Shown here piece after piece: positions 48,803 to 57,675 of a DNA stretch of 64,000 bases. Numbering within the stretch: the stretch's first letter is position 1; each line of letters begins with the position of its first letter. A program made the position numbers and the translations under genes. The notes below the pieces were generated by a model. That model saw only the letters and a program-made list of their open reading frames with translations, was not told where the DNA came from and made no database searches. This stretch comes from Miltoncostaea marina. Lineage in GTDB: Bacteria > Actinomycetota > Thermoleophilia > Miltoncostaeales > Miltoncostaeaceae. The stretch is taken from NCBI RefSeq assembly GCF_018141525.1, contig NZ_CP064655.1, positions 2,326,501 to 2,390,500 of the forward strand, in the 5' to 3' direction.

Positions 48803-49728
48803 GCGTCGTCCGCCTCGCCGGCCGGCGCGCCCGGGCGGCGGAACGGCCACAACCGCCGCTTCGAGCGCTCCGGCGACGGGTCCGGCGGCGGCGGGTCCGG
48901 CGCCGGTGCGTGCGCGGCCTCGATGGGGTCGGGCGGCGGCGGAGCGGGCGGATCCGGCGGGGGCGGCGCCTCGGCCGGCGGTGGCGCCTCCACCGGCGCC
49001 GGGGCCTCCGCGGGCGGGGGCGGCGGCGGGGCCTCGACCGGCGCGGCCGGCGGCCGCGGCTCCTCCGCGGCGGGCGGCGGGGGTGGCGGCGGCGCGACGG
49101 CCGGCCGCGAGAACGTCGCGTACCCGTCCTCCTCGGCGGCGGGCGGGGGTGGCGGCACCTCGATCGGAGGCGGCGGCGGCAGGTCGACCGGCGCGGGCGC
49201 GGGCGGCGCCATCGGCGGGGGCTCCACCGGCGGGGGCTCCACGGGCGGCGGGGGCGCCACGGGCGGCGGGGGCTCCACGGGCGGCGGGGGCTCGAAGGGC
49301 GGTGGCGATGCGACGGGCGGCGGCGATGCGACGGGCGGCGGCAGGTCCACGGGCGGCGGCAGGTCCACGGGCGGCGGCGGCGGGAGAGGCGGCGGCGCCA
49401 CCGCCGGGCCGACCACCGTCGCGGCGGGGGCGGGCGCCCACAGCACGCGCAGCTCGGTGGCGCCCAGCGTGAGCACGTCGCCCTGCGCGAGCGGCACCGG
49501 GCGCGCGACCACCCGGCCGTTGACCGCGGTCCCCGCGGTGGAGCCGAGGTCCTCGACGAGCATCAGCCCGGCCTCGATCCACACCCGGGCGTGCCGCCGC
49601 GACACGCGTGGGTCGGTCAGCACGATGTCGGCCGCCGGGTCGCGGCCGAGGCGGGCCTCGTCGCCGTGCATGGGGAAGCGGGCGCCCTCGTCCCGCCCGC
49701 TGACCACCTCGAACGCCTCGTCCGCCAT
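48799..49728 (-). CDS. FHA-domain protein with long proline-rich tail
   Basis: 309 residues. FHA domain in residues about 1-95: 'ARLGRDPAADIVLTDPRVSR' (phosphothreonine-binding Arg/Ser), 'RHARVWIEAGLMLVEDLGST' and 'GTAVNGRVVARPVPLAQGDV'. From about 105 to 280 nearly every other residue is Pro (repeats of 'PPPPVEPPPPVAPPPP'), ending with a basic 'RSKRRLWPFRRPG'. FHA domains read Ser/Thr-kinase signals; the tail may act as a flexible spacer. Convergent with the small membrane gene and next to the eCIS locus; a link to either is unproven. Confidence 0.85.
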   Translation of the reverse strand: MADEAFEVVSGRDEGARFPMHGDEARLGRDPAADIVLTDPRVSRRHARVWIEAGLMLVEDLGSTAGTAVNGRVVARPVPLAQGDVLTLGATELRVLWAPAPAATVVGPAVAPPPLPPPPPVDLPPPVDLPPPVASPPPVASPPPFEPPPPVEPPPPVAPPPPVEPPPVEPPPMAPPAPAPVDLPPPPPIEVPPPPPAAEEDGYATFSRPAVAPPPPPPPAAEEPRPPAAPVEAPPPPPPAEAPAPVEAPPPAEAPPPPDPPAPPPPDPIEAAHAPAPDPPPPDPSPERSKRRLWPFRRPGAPAGEADDA

Positions 49729-49854
49729 CGCCGCCTCCTCGGCCTGACCATGCCACCCCGGCGCGCGCGGCGGGGAGCGCGGCGCGCCACCTCTGCCCCT
49801 TCGTCTGCCCCAAGGGGCGAGGCGATCGTCGTGGACGCGCCCGGCGGCCGGGCC

Positions 49855-49860
49855 TACAAT
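49855..49860 (+). promoter_or_regulatory. -10 box candidate at the start of the eCIS locus
   Basis: TACAAT, 29 bases before the ATG of the first eCIS gene; no convincing -35 sequence at 16-18 bases upstream, which would suit an extended or alternative sigma promoter. Confidence 0.35.
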
Positions 49861-49889
49861 CGGGTGGTCAGGCCCGCATCGGAAAGGGG

Positions 49890-50441
49890 ATGGCGCTGCG
49901 GCCCCGCGAGGAGGAACGCCAGGCGGCTGAGGCCCGCGCGCCGGCCGGCCCGACGGCCGGGCCCGCCGACGAGGTCGCGCACCCGGCGCTGCGCAGCGCG
50001 GCCGCGCTCGGGAACCAGGCGATGACCGCGCTCGCGCGCGCGGGCGCCGGCATCCTGCCGGGCGGCCGGGTGCACCCGGACGTCGAGGCGGGGATCGCCG
50101 CCGCCCGCGGGGCGGGCCGACCGCTCGACGGAGCCACGCGCGACCGGATGGCCGCGCGCCTGGGTGACGGCCTCGGCGACGTGCGGGTGCACGAGGGCCC
50201 GGAGGCCGCCGGGCTCGCGCACGCGGTCAGCGCGCGGGCCTTCACGGTCGGCGCGGACGTCTTCTTCGCACCGGGCGAGCACCGGCCCGGCACGCGCGAC
50301 GGCGACCGCCTGCTCGCCCACGAGCTGACCCACGTGGCCCAGCAGCGGGGGGGCCCGGCGAACGGGCCGATGGCCGTCTCGGAGCCCGGCGACCCGGCCG
50401 AGCGCGAGGCCGATGCGGTCGCCGATGGACTCGCCGGCTGA
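49890..50441 (+). CDS. eCIS core-domain protein (DUF4157), short
   Basis: 183 residues. DUF4157: 'LDGATRDRMAARLGDGLGDV', 'RVHEGPEAAGLAHAVSARAF', 'TVGADVFFAPGEHRPGTRDG', and 'LLAHELTHVAQQRGGP' with an H-E-x-x-H zinc-protease-like motif near 142-146. This domain marks proteins associated with extracellular contractile injection systems, as cargo or as baseplate-linked proteases. It contains little beyond the domain, so no toxin part is fused. GGAAAGGGG precedes ATG. Overlaps the ATPase gene. Confidence 0.9.
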   Translation: MALRPREEERQAAEARAPAGPTAGPADEVAHPALRSAAALGNQAMTALARAGAGILPGGRVHPDVEAGIAAARGAGRPLDGATRDRMAARLGDGLGDVRVHEGPEAAGLAHAVSARAFTVGADVFFAPGEHRPGTRDGDRLLAHELTHVAQQRGGPANGPMAVSEPGDPAEREADAVADGLAG

Positions 50442-52401
50442 CGGGCCGGCAGGGCTCGCCCGCGTCGAGGCGCGGGTGCGGGCGGCCGTGGAGTCCGTGG
50501 CCGCGACCGACCCGGCCCCCATGGACCCGTTCCGCGGGCTCTACGTCACCGACGAGCTGGCGGTCGCGATCGCGCGCTCCGAGCCCGCCATGGATCCGGA
50601 GGGTCGCCTGCGGGACGCGGCCCGCAGGCTGGGACTGGACGAGCTCGACACGCTCGTGCTCGCGGCGTGCGCGGCGCCGGAGCTGAACCCCGCGTACGGG
50701 CGCCTGTTCGCGTACCTCCACGACGACGTGACGCGCAAGCTCCCCAGCCCGGGGCTCGTGGCCCGGCTGGTCGCCGGCGACGGCGTCACCCCCGGCGACG
50801 TCCTCGCCCGCTTCGGACGCGACGCGCCGCTGCGCCGCATGGGCGCCCTCCGGCTGATCGACGAGCGCGGGCAGACGCCGCTCGCGGATCGCGCCGTGAA
50901 GATCGCCGACCCGGTCGCGGCGCTGCTGCTTGGCGCGCCGCTCGACGTCGGCGACGAGCGCGGCCGGCTGCGCCGGGTGCCGGTGCCCGAACCGGACCCC
51001 GGGCGGCCGGAGGTCGTCCGCGAGCTGCGCGCGCTGACGGAGTCGGACAGCGGGCTGCCGCTGCTCGTGGTCGGCCCGGACGCGCCCGTCATGCTCGCCG
51101 CCGCCCTCCGCGCCCCCCTCCTCGTGGTCGACGCCGGCGACGCGACCGACCCGGACATGATGGACGGCGCCCGGCTGGCCGCCGCCCTCGAGGGCCGGCG
51201 CGTCTGCGTCGACGGCCTGGCCGACCTCGATCCGGTCGCGCGGCGAGCCGCCCTGCCCGCCCTCTCGCGCCGCGGGGAACGCGTGCTGGCCGTGGGCGAC
51301 TCGGGCGACGCCGTGTCCGCGTTCGCGGACCACACCGTCATCGTCGTCGAGGTCCCCATGCCGGACGTCGCGGAGCGCCGTGCGGCCTGGGCCGCGCGGA
51401 CGGGGGCAGCCGACGTCGAGGACGTCGCGGCGAAGTTCCGGCTCTCGGTGACCCGGATCGCGGAGGCTGCCGACGTCGCCCGCGAGACGGCCGCGGCGGC
51501 GGGACTCCCGGAGCCGGGCCCCGTCCACCTCGACCTGGGGGCGCGACGGGCGTCGAGCGGGCGCCTCGGCGAGCTGGCGCAGCGCATGGACCCCGTCCAC
51601 GACTGGGACCAGCTGGTGCTGCCCGACCGCCCGCTGGAGACGCTCCGATCGATCTCCGGGTACCTCCGCCACCGCGATCTCGTGCTCGCCGAGTGGGGAT
51701 ACGGGCGCAACGTCGCTCGGTCCCAGGGGCTCACCGCCCTCTTCGCCGGGGAGTCCGGCACCGGCAAGACCATGGCCGCCCAGGTGCTCGCGCACGACCT
51801 CGGGCTCGACCTCTTCCGTGTCGACCTGGCGACGGTGGTCTCGAAGTACATCGGGGAGACCGAGAAGAACCTCGACCGGGTCTTCTCGGCGGCCGAGGGA
51901 TCGAACGCGATCCTCTTCTTCGACGAGGCCGACGCCCTGTTCGGCAAGCGGTCGGAGGTGAGCGACGCGCACGATCGCTACGCGAACGTGGAGGTCGCCT
52001 ACCTCCTGCAGAAGATGGAGGCGTACCGCGGGGCGGTGATCCTGGCGACCAACTTCCGCCAGAACATCGACGAGGCGTTCCTGCGGCGGCTCGACGTGGT
52101 CGTGGACTTCCCGTTCCCCGAGCCCGAGGACCGGCTGCGGATCTGGCGCCTCGTGCTGCCCGACGAGGCGCCGGTCGGCGACGACGTCGACCTCGGGTTC
52201 CTCGCGACCCGGTTCAAGCTCTCGGGAGGCGGGATCCGCAACGCGTCGCTGGCCGCCGCCTTCCTCGCGGCGGACGACGGCCGGGTGATCACGATGCGCC
52301 ACCTGGTGGTGGGCGTCGCGCTCGAGTACGGGAAGCTCGGCCGCCTGACCCTCGAGTCCGACTTCGAGCGGTTCCACGCCGCCGTGCGCGCCCCGCTCTG
52401 A
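50425..52401 (+). CDS. AAA+ ATPase of the contractile injection system (Pvc15/Afp15-like)
   Basis: 658 residues. An N-terminal winged/helical region (1-170) and a degenerate first AAA-like module (about 195-330) precede the active AAA+ domain with Walker A 'LFAGESGTGKTMAAQVLAHD' near 438-457, Walker B 'NAILFFDEADALFGKRSEVS' near 491-510, 'VILATNFRQNIDEAFLRRLD' (sensor 1 and arginine finger) and a lid domain. Family members load cargo or disassemble/assist assembly of eCIS particles. ATG 50425 or 50413; both overlap the upstream gene. Confidence 0.9.
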   Translation: MDSPADGPAGLARVEARVRAAVESVAATDPAPMDPFRGLYVTDELAVAIARSEPAMDPEGRLRDAARRLGLDELDTLVLAACAAPELNPAYGRLFAYLHDDVTRKLPSPGLVARLVAGDGVTPGDVLARFGRDAPLRRMGALRLIDERGQTPLADRAVKIADPVAALLLGAPLDVGDERGRLRRVPVPEPDPGRPEVVRELRALTESDSGLPLLVVGPDAPVMLAAALRAPLLVVDAGDATDPDMMDGARLAAALEGRRVCVDGLADLDPVARRAALPALSRRGERVLAVGDSGDAVSAFADHTVIVVEVPMPDVAERRAAWAARTGAADVEDVAAKFRLSVTRIAEAADVARETAAAAGLPEPGPVHLDLGARRASSGRLGELAQRMDPVHDWDQLVLPDRPLETLRSISGYLRHRDLVLAEWGYGRNVARSQGLTALFAGESGTGKTMAAQVLAHDLGLDLFRVDLATVVSKYIGETEKNLDRVFSAAEGSNAILFFDEADALFGKRSEVSDAHDRYANVEVAYLLQKMEAYRGAVILATNFRQNIDEAFLRRLDVVVDFPFPEPEDRLRIWRLVLPDEAPVGDDVDLGFLATRFKLSGGGIRNASLAAAFLAADDGRVITMRHLVVGVALEYGKLGRLTLESDFERFHAAVRAPL

Positions 52402-52408
52402 ACAGGAC

Positions 52409-53965
52409 CTACGGCGTCCCCTCGCGCTCCTCGTTCGAGACGTGGGGCGTGCCGCCCTCGTCGATGTCGATGGTGAGCGACATCCAGGTCTCGCTGTTGG
52501 GCCCCCATCGGTCCCAGTACCAGTGCGTCCGGAGGATGAAGCGGGGCGCGCCGGTCGGGCCCACGGTCGTCTGGGCGGCGCCGCCCTCCACGTTCACCGC
52601 CAGGTTGTCCCATGCCGACCAGTTCGCCCGGCCCGTCATCTTGCCGGTCACCCATCGCCGCACCTTCACCGTCGTGCCCTCACCCGGGAGGCTGATGCCG
52701 ATCTGCTTCGCGTCGGCCGACAGCGTCAGGCGGTAGTGGAGCGTGGCCGCCTGCATGTCGCGGAGCTTGAGCCACCCGGTGACCCCCACCGACTCCTCGG
52801 AGCGGCTGTCGTCCTCGCCCCAGACGAACTCGGCCGCCGCCGTCCGCAGGTTGCTCTCGAGCTCGGTCTGCAGCCGCCGCTGGACGTCCAGCTTCACCGC
52901 GGTGAGGATCTCGGCGTCGATGGCCTCGCTGGTCGGGACGCCGCGGGGCGCCGCGGACGGGCCCGCCGGCGCCGACCCGGGCGCCGCGTCGGGCGCCGCG
53001 CCGGGCGTGGGCGGCGGCGCCTGCCGCCCGTCGGGGACCGGCGCCGGCGCCGGCGGGCCGATCAGGGGCCGCGCCTCGGGATGCGCTGCGAGGTAGCGGT
53101 CGATGTACTGGTTGACGATCAGGAACTGGGCGATCTGCGCGAGCTTCGCCTCGTCCTGCGCGGTCATGATCTTCTCGGGGAAGTTGTAGGACGCGAACGC
53201 GTTCTCGCCCCGGTTCACGGCCGAGGCGACCTGCCCGGTGACCGCGGCCGCGGTGCCCACGACGGTGGCGAGCCCGGCCGCCGCCTCCCACGAGCCGACC
53301 CCGATGGCCACGAGGGCCGCCGGCCACGCGGGCTGCGCGACCGCCGGCTGCGCGGTCGGCGCGCGGCCGCCCGAGCGGGCGATGCGCGCCGGAGCCGCCG
53401 CCGGCCCCCGGGGGCCCGACCCGCGCTCCGCGGCCGCCCGGCGCCCGATGGCCTCCGCCTCGGCCTCCAGGCCGGGGTCGGACACCAGGGTCGTCCCCGC
53501 CCCGCCCGGATCGGGCACGCGGCCCTCGCGCTGCTGCACCACGTGGGCGGCCTCGTGGGCGAGGAGGCGGAAGCCGTCGTGTGAGCCGGGGCGGTAGGCG
53601 TCGCGCGCGAAGTGGATGTCCGCGCCGGCCGCGAGGGCGTACGCGCCGGCACGCTCGGCCTGGCCGTCCTGGTGCACGCGCACCTCACCCATGTCGTGGC
53701 CCAGCGTCGCCTCCAGATCGCCGCGAGTGCGTGGATCGAGCGGCACGCCCTCGCCGCTCCGCTGCAGCGCGAACGGCATGGTCACGGGGACCCCGTGCGC
53801 CTGCGCCAGGCCCGAGCGCGCCGCCCCGGCCGCGATCGCCGCCACCGCCCGGTTCCCCGCCGCGGCCTGCAGGCCGAGCAGACCTGGGCGCGGCGCCTCG
53901 GCCGCCGGCTCCGGACGTCCGCCGACGAGCCCCCCGTCGACGCGTGCTCGGTCGCGATCCCGCAT
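52409..53965 (-). CDS. DUF4157 protein with C-terminal domain; eCIS effector candidate
   Basis: 518 residues on the opposite strand to its neighbours. DUF4157 in residues about 75-145 ('LDPRTRGDLEATLGHDMGEV', 'GADIHFARDAYRPGSHDGFR', 'LLAHEAAHVVQQREG' with H-E-x-x-H at 137-141). A hydrophobic stretch 'LVAIGVGSWEAAAGLATVVG' lies near 220-240, then a Pro/Ala linker (about 310-355), then about 160 residues of unknown fold ending in beta-rich sequence ('RFILRTHWYWDRWGPNSETW', 'MSLTIDIDEGGTPHV'). DUF4157 plus an unrelated C-terminal part is the usual build of eCIS payloads. ATG 53965 has GGGGAGGG upstream. The C-terminal activity is not recognised. Confidence 0.75.
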   Translation of the reverse strand: MRDRDRARVDGGLVGGRPEPAAEAPRPGLLGLQAAAGNRAVAAIAAGAARSGLAQAHGVPVTMPFALQRSGEGVPLDPRTRGDLEATLGHDMGEVRVHQDGQAERAGAYALAAGADIHFARDAYRPGSHDGFRLLAHEAAHVVQQREGRVPDPGGAGTTLVSDPGLEAEAEAIGRRAAAERGSGPRGPAAAPARIARSGGRAPTAQPAVAQPAWPAALVAIGVGSWEAAAGLATVVGTAAAVTGQVASAVNRGENAFASYNFPEKIMTAQDEAKLAQIAQFLIVNQYIDRYLAAHPEARPLIGPPAPAPVPDGRQAPPPTPGAAPDAAPGSAPAGPSAAPRGVPTSEAIDAEILTAVKLDVQRRLQTELESNLRTAAAEFVWGEDDSRSEESVGVTGWLKLRDMQAATLHYRLTLSADAKQIGISLPGEGTTVKVRRWVTGKMTGRANWSAWDNLAVNVEGGAAQTTVGPTGAPRFILRTHWYWDRWGPNSETWMSLTIDIDEGGTPHVSNEEREGTP

Positions 53966-54197
53966 CTCCGTCGCCCTCCCCTCCGGTGCGGCCGATCCTC
54001 GCAGGCCGCGCGATCGCCGGGCAACGCGCCGGACGGGCGCCGAGCCGTCGGCGGCCCGGTCGACCCGCGCGGACGGCGACCGGGCGTCGCCCGCGAGGGA
54101 AGCGCAGGATGCACGGCTGTCTGCACCTTCGTGCCCCGCGACGGAGGGGACCGATGGTGTGATGGCCCGGCAGCCGCACGAGCCGGGAGGACGCGCC

Positions 54198-55097
54198 GTG
54201 GCCACGACGATCCGGGTGCCCCTCAACACCATGCTCGCCGACCTCGACGAGACGGTGCGGCGGCTGCTGCGGCGGGAGTTCGGCGGGCGCGGGTTCGACG
54301 GCGTCGAGATCGCCTTCGACGCGCCGAGCCGCGAGTGGTCGGCGCAGCTGTCCTCGCCGACGGTCAACCTGTTCCTCTACGACGTGCGCCAGTCGGAGGA
54401 CCACCGCCCGGCCGACTGGGACGAGGTGCGCCTGACCGACGGGCGCACGGTCGAGACCCGCCCGCCGCTGCGGCTCGCCGCGACGTACGCGGTCACGGCG
54501 TGGACGCGCGAGGTCGAGGACGAGCACCGGCTGCTCTCACAGGTGCTCGCCATCCTCTACGCCTACGACACGCTTCCCGCCGACCTCCTGGCGGGCGGGC
54601 TGGCCGACCCGGCCGCGCAGCCCTTCCCGCTGCGCACGCGGGTCGCCGAGCCGCGCCAGTCGGGCAGCCCGGAGTTCTGGTCGTCGATCGGCGGCTCGTA
54701 CAAGGCGTCGCTGGACTTCGGCGTGACGCTGTCGTGCGACTCGGGGACCGCCGTCGAGCGCGGGCCCGAGGTGCGCAGCCATACCCTGCGGCTGCGCAAC
54801 GTCGACGGCGGGCGCTCGGCGGTCGAGGACCTCCACACGGTGCGCGGCACGGTGCGCGCCCCCGACGGCGCCCCGGTGGCCGACGCCTGGGTCGTCGACG
54901 CGGGGGCGCGCGGATGGGTGGCCACCGACGAGGCCGGCGCCTTCGTGATCCCGCGCATGCGCGCCGGCGACCACGAGCTTCGGGCCCGGGCGCCGGACGG
55001 CCGGGAGGGCACGGCGACGGCGCGCGTGCCCGGCGGGGCGGCCGACATCGTGGTGGGCGCGCAGCAGCCGCGGCGCCGCCGGCGCGCGGGGGCGTAG
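54198..55097 (+). CDS. DUF4255/Pvc16-like tail cap protein with C-terminal carboxypeptidase-regulatory-like domain
   Basis: 299 residues. Residues 1-190 match the Pvc16 N-terminal family DUF4255: 'VPLNTMLADLDETVRRLLRR', 'LSSPTVNLFLYDVRQSEDHR', 'PPLRLAATYAVTAWTREVED', 'EHRLLSQVLAILYAYDTLPA'. In Pvc/Afp particles this protein terminates the tube-sheath. The last 90 residues are a carboxypeptidase-regulatory-like beta-sandwich ('VRGTVRAPDGAPVADAWVVD', 'EAGAFVIPRMRAGDHELRAR'). GTG 54198 has GGGAGG 7 bases upstream. The region 53966-54197 upstream holds no gene but must contain its promoter. Confidence 0.88.
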   Translation: MATTIRVPLNTMLADLDETVRRLLRREFGGRGFDGVEIAFDAPSREWSAQLSSPTVNLFLYDVRQSEDHRPADWDEVRLTDGRTVETRPPLRLAATYAVTAWTREVEDEHRLLSQVLAILYAYDTLPADLLAGGLADPAAQPFPLRTRVAEPRQSGSPEFWSSIGGSYKASLDFGVTLSCDSGTAVERGPEVRSHTLRLRNVDGGRSAVEDLHTVRGTVRAPDGAPVADAWVVDAGARGWVATDEAGAFVIPRMRAGDHELRARAPDGREGTATARVPGGAADIVVGAQQPRRRRRAGA

Positions 55098-55213
55098 GCG
55101 GCCGCGGTGGCGGCGGGGCCCGGCCGCGCTCGCGCCAACGGGCAGACAACGCTGCCCGCAAGGCTGCCCGGGCGACGCGTGTGCCGGACGGCCCCCTGGC
55201 GGGACGATCCGGC

Positions 55214-55591
55214 GTGTGCGCCGCTCCCACCCGACCGCCCCGCGTCCTGCTCGGGAACCTCGAGCCGATGGTCCGGCTGGGGATGAGCCGTCTGCTCGCC
55301 GACCACGGGGCCGACGTCTCCGAGGAGGCGCGGGCGAACGAGCTCGCGAGGGCCGCAGCGCGGCTCACGCCCGACGTGATCGTGCTGCCGCTGGACGACG
55401 GCGCGTCGACGGTGGTGGGGCCCGCGCGGCGGGCCGCCCCCGCGGCGAAGCTGATCCTGTGGGCGCGCGACGAGTCGGAGATGCAGGTGTACGACGCCGG
55501 CCGCCCGACGCCGCGGCGGGTGACCGCCGGCACCGCCCGCGCGCTGCTGAGCGAGCTGGAGCACGACCAACGACGCCGAGGGGGAGAGTGA
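55214..55591 (+). CDS. Response-regulator receiver-like small protein in the eCIS operon
   Basis: 125 residues. 'PRVLLGNLEPMVRLGMSRLL', 'LARAAARLTPDVIVLPLDDG' and 'AAPAAKLILWARDESEMQVY' follow the beta1, beta3 and beta4 order of a CheY-like receiver, but the phosphorylatable Asp position reads 'VIVLPLDDG' and the N-terminal acidic pair is absent, so it is probably not phosphorylated normally. Starts with GTG after an ambiguous upstream region; ends 1 base before the sheath gene, so it is co-transcribed with the sheath. Function unknown. Confidence 0.6.
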   Translation: MCAAPTRPPRVLLGNLEPMVRLGMSRLLADHGADVSEEARANELARAAARLTPDVIVLPLDDGASTVVGPARRAAPAAKLILWARDESEMQVYDAGRPTPRRVTAGTARALLSELEHDQRRRGGE

Positions 55592-55592
55592 C

Positions 55593-57182
55593 ATGCCGAC
55601 CTACCTGACGCCCGGGGTCTACGTGGAGGAGGTCCCCGCGCAGTCGAAGCCGATCGAGGGGGTCGGGACGTCGATCGCGGCGTTCGTGGGCCTCGCGCCC
55701 GGCGGGCCCGTCAACACGCCGATGCGCATCGCCAACTGGACCCAGTTCGCGCGGATCTTCGGCGACCCGTCCAACCCGGAGGCCGGGCCCTTCATGTCGG
55801 GCGCGTACCTCGCCCACGCGGTGTACGGCTTCTTCCAGAACGGCGGCGGCGTCTGCTGGGTGGTGCGCGTGGGCGGCGACGGCGGCGACGGCGGGGGCCG
55901 GCCGCTCGCCCAGGCGGCGCTGCCGGCGGCCTCGAACCCCTCGGTCGACGCGTACCGGGCGATCGCCCAGCCCGACGTGACCGACCCGGTCGCGATCGAG
56001 CTCATCGAGGAGGCCCCGCCGGCGCCGGAGGGCGGCGGCGAGGGCGAGGGCGACGGCGGCGGGGCCGCCCCCGAGCCCACCTACCGGCTGGTGGTGACCG
56101 CCGGCGCGGCGCGCGAGGAGCACGAGGGCCTGACGCTCAAGCGCGGCCGGACCAACCTGGCGACGAAGGTCAACGCCGCCTCGAAGCTCATCCGCATCGA
56201 GGAGACCGGCGCCTCGCTGCCCGACGGCCAGCGCGCCCCGGCGGCCGGCTCGTACCCGCTGGTGGCGGCGGCGGTGGCCCCGGCCGGCCTCAGCGCGGGC
56301 GACTTCGACGGCGACGTGGCCCGGCGCACGGGGCTCGGCGGCCTGGCCGCGGTGGACGAGGTCACGATGCTCTGCCTGCCCGACCTGATGACGCTCGACG
56401 ACGACGCCCAGGTGCGCGACCTGCAGGGCAAGATGATCGCCCACTGCGAGAAGGCCGGGGACCGCATGGCGATCCTCGACCCGCCGCCCGACATGCTGCC
56501 GCAGGACATCGACGAGTGGCGGATGGGCACGGCCGGCTACGACTCGAAGTTCGCGGCCCTCTACTGGCCGTGGATCGAGGTCATGGACCCGCTCACCAAC
56601 CGGCCGGTCCTCGTGCCGCCGAGCGGCCACGTGGCCGGCGTGTGGGCGCGCACCGACGGCGCCCGCGGCGTGCACAAGGCCCCCGCCAACGAGGTGGTGC
56701 TCGGCGCCAACGGGCTGGCCTTCCAGGTGACCCACGAGGAGCAGGGCGGCCTCAACACGAACGGCGTCAACTGCATCCGGGCCTTCCCCGGGCGCGGCAT
56801 CCGCATCTGGGGCGCGCGGACGCTCTCGAGCGACCCGGAGTGGCGCTACATCAACGTGCGGCGCCTCTTCAACTACGTCTCGGAGTCGATCATCGAGGGC
56901 ACCCAGTGGGCCGTCTTCGAGCCGAACGACGACCGGCTCTGGACCCGCCTGCGCATCTCGAGCGCCAACTTCCTGACGCGCGTCTGGCGCGACGGCGCGC
57001 TGTTCGGCACCACGCCCGAGCAGGCCTTCTTCGTCAAGTGCGACGCCGAGACCAACCCGCCGGACGTGGTCGAGGCCGGCCAGGTCGTGATCGAGATCGG
57101 CATCGCGCCGGTCAAGCCGGCCGAGTTCGTCGTCTTCCGGATCAGCCAGTTCACCGCCGGGGCCGCAGAGGTCTCCGCCTAG
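55593..57182 (+). CDS. Contractile tail sheath protein (eCIS)
   Basis: 529 residues. N-terminal 'MPTYLTPGVYVEEVPAQSKP' and 'VGTSIAAFVGLAPGGPVNTP' are the sheath signature. A variable insertion lies around 95-260 (with a Gly/Glu-rich loop). The conserved C terminus has 'KAPANEVVLGANGLAFQVTH', 'NCIRAFPGRGIRIWGARTLS', 'WRYINVRRLFNYVSESIIEG' and 'IGIAPVKPAEFVVFRISQF'. It contracts to drive the tube. GGGGGAG precedes ATG. Confidence 0.96.
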   Translation: MPTYLTPGVYVEEVPAQSKPIEGVGTSIAAFVGLAPGGPVNTPMRIANWTQFARIFGDPSNPEAGPFMSGAYLAHAVYGFFQNGGGVCWVVRVGGDGGDGGGRPLAQAALPAASNPSVDAYRAIAQPDVTDPVAIELIEEAPPAPEGGGEGEGDGGGAAPEPTYRLVVTAGAAREEHEGLTLKRGRTNLATKVNAASKLIRIEETGASLPDGQRAPAAGSYPLVAAAVAPAGLSAGDFDGDVARRTGLGGLAAVDEVTMLCLPDLMTLDDDAQVRDLQGKMIAHCEKAGDRMAILDPPPDMLPQDIDEWRMGTAGYDSKFAALYWPWIEVMDPLTNRPVLVPPSGHVAGVWARTDGARGVHKAPANEVVLGANGLAFQVTHEEQGGLNTNGVNCIRAFPGRGIRIWGARTLSSDPEWRYINVRRLFNYVSESIIEGTQWAVFEPNDDRLWTRLRISSANFLTRVWRDGALFGTTPEQAFFVKCDAETNPPDVVEAGQVVIEIGIAPVKPAEFVVFRISQFTAGAAEVSA

Positions 57183-57213
57183 CTAGCCCGCGCCTGCAGA
57201 GAGGAGAACGCAC

Positions 57214-57654
57214 ATGCCCCCCAAGGAACCGCGCCCCGCGTCCCGCTTCCGCCTCGACATCGGCGGCAAGGAGGGCATCGGGAGCTTCCGCGAGTGCACG
57301 GGCCTGGACTCGGAGACGACGGTCATCGAGCACACGTCGATCGACGCCAACGGCAACCCCGTGGTGCGCAAGGTCCCCGGGCCGCTCAAGTGGTCGAACA
57401 TCACGCTGAAGCGCGGCGTCGACGAGAGCGCCGACCTGTGGACCTGGCGCAAGCAGGTGCTCGACGAGGGGCCCGACGCGGCGCGGGTCGACGGCTTCAT
57501 CGAGCTGATCGACTACAACGGCTCGCCCATCGCGCGCTGGAAGTTCCTCCAGGGCTGGCCCACCAAGTACACGGGCGCGAGCCTCGACCCCAAGAGCAGC
57601 GACGTGGCGGTCGAGGAGATCCAGATCGCCCACGAGGGGCTGGACCGCGAGTAG
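57214..57654 (+). CDS. Inner tube protein 1 (T4 gp19-like)
   Basis: 146 residues. 'SRFRLDIGGKEGIGSFRECT', 'ETTVIEHTSIDANGNPVVRK', 'VPGPLKWSNITLKRGVDESA', 'WKFLQGWPTKYTGASLDPKS' and 'VAVEEIQIAHEGLDRE' form the gp19/Hcp-like tube fold of Pvc1/Afp1 proteins. It makes the tube hexamers inside the sheath. GAGAGGAGAA precedes ATG. Confidence 0.94.
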   Translation: MPPKEPRPASRFRLDIGGKEGIGSFRECTGLDSETTVIEHTSIDANGNPVVRKVPGPLKWSNITLKRGVDESADLWTWRKQVLDEGPDAARVDGFIELIDYNGSPIARWKFLQGWPTKYTGASLDPKSSDVAVEEIQIAHEGLDRE

Positions 57655-57675
57655 GACGGCGGGGACGTCGGCCGC

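Noticed and set aside
47090-49813. A 907-codon minus-strand frame spanning the methyltransferase, membrane and FHA genes
   Set aside because: Its only credible part is the terminal thioesterase; the rest is an antisense shadow of GC-rich coding sequence with biased Arg/Ala/Gly composition.
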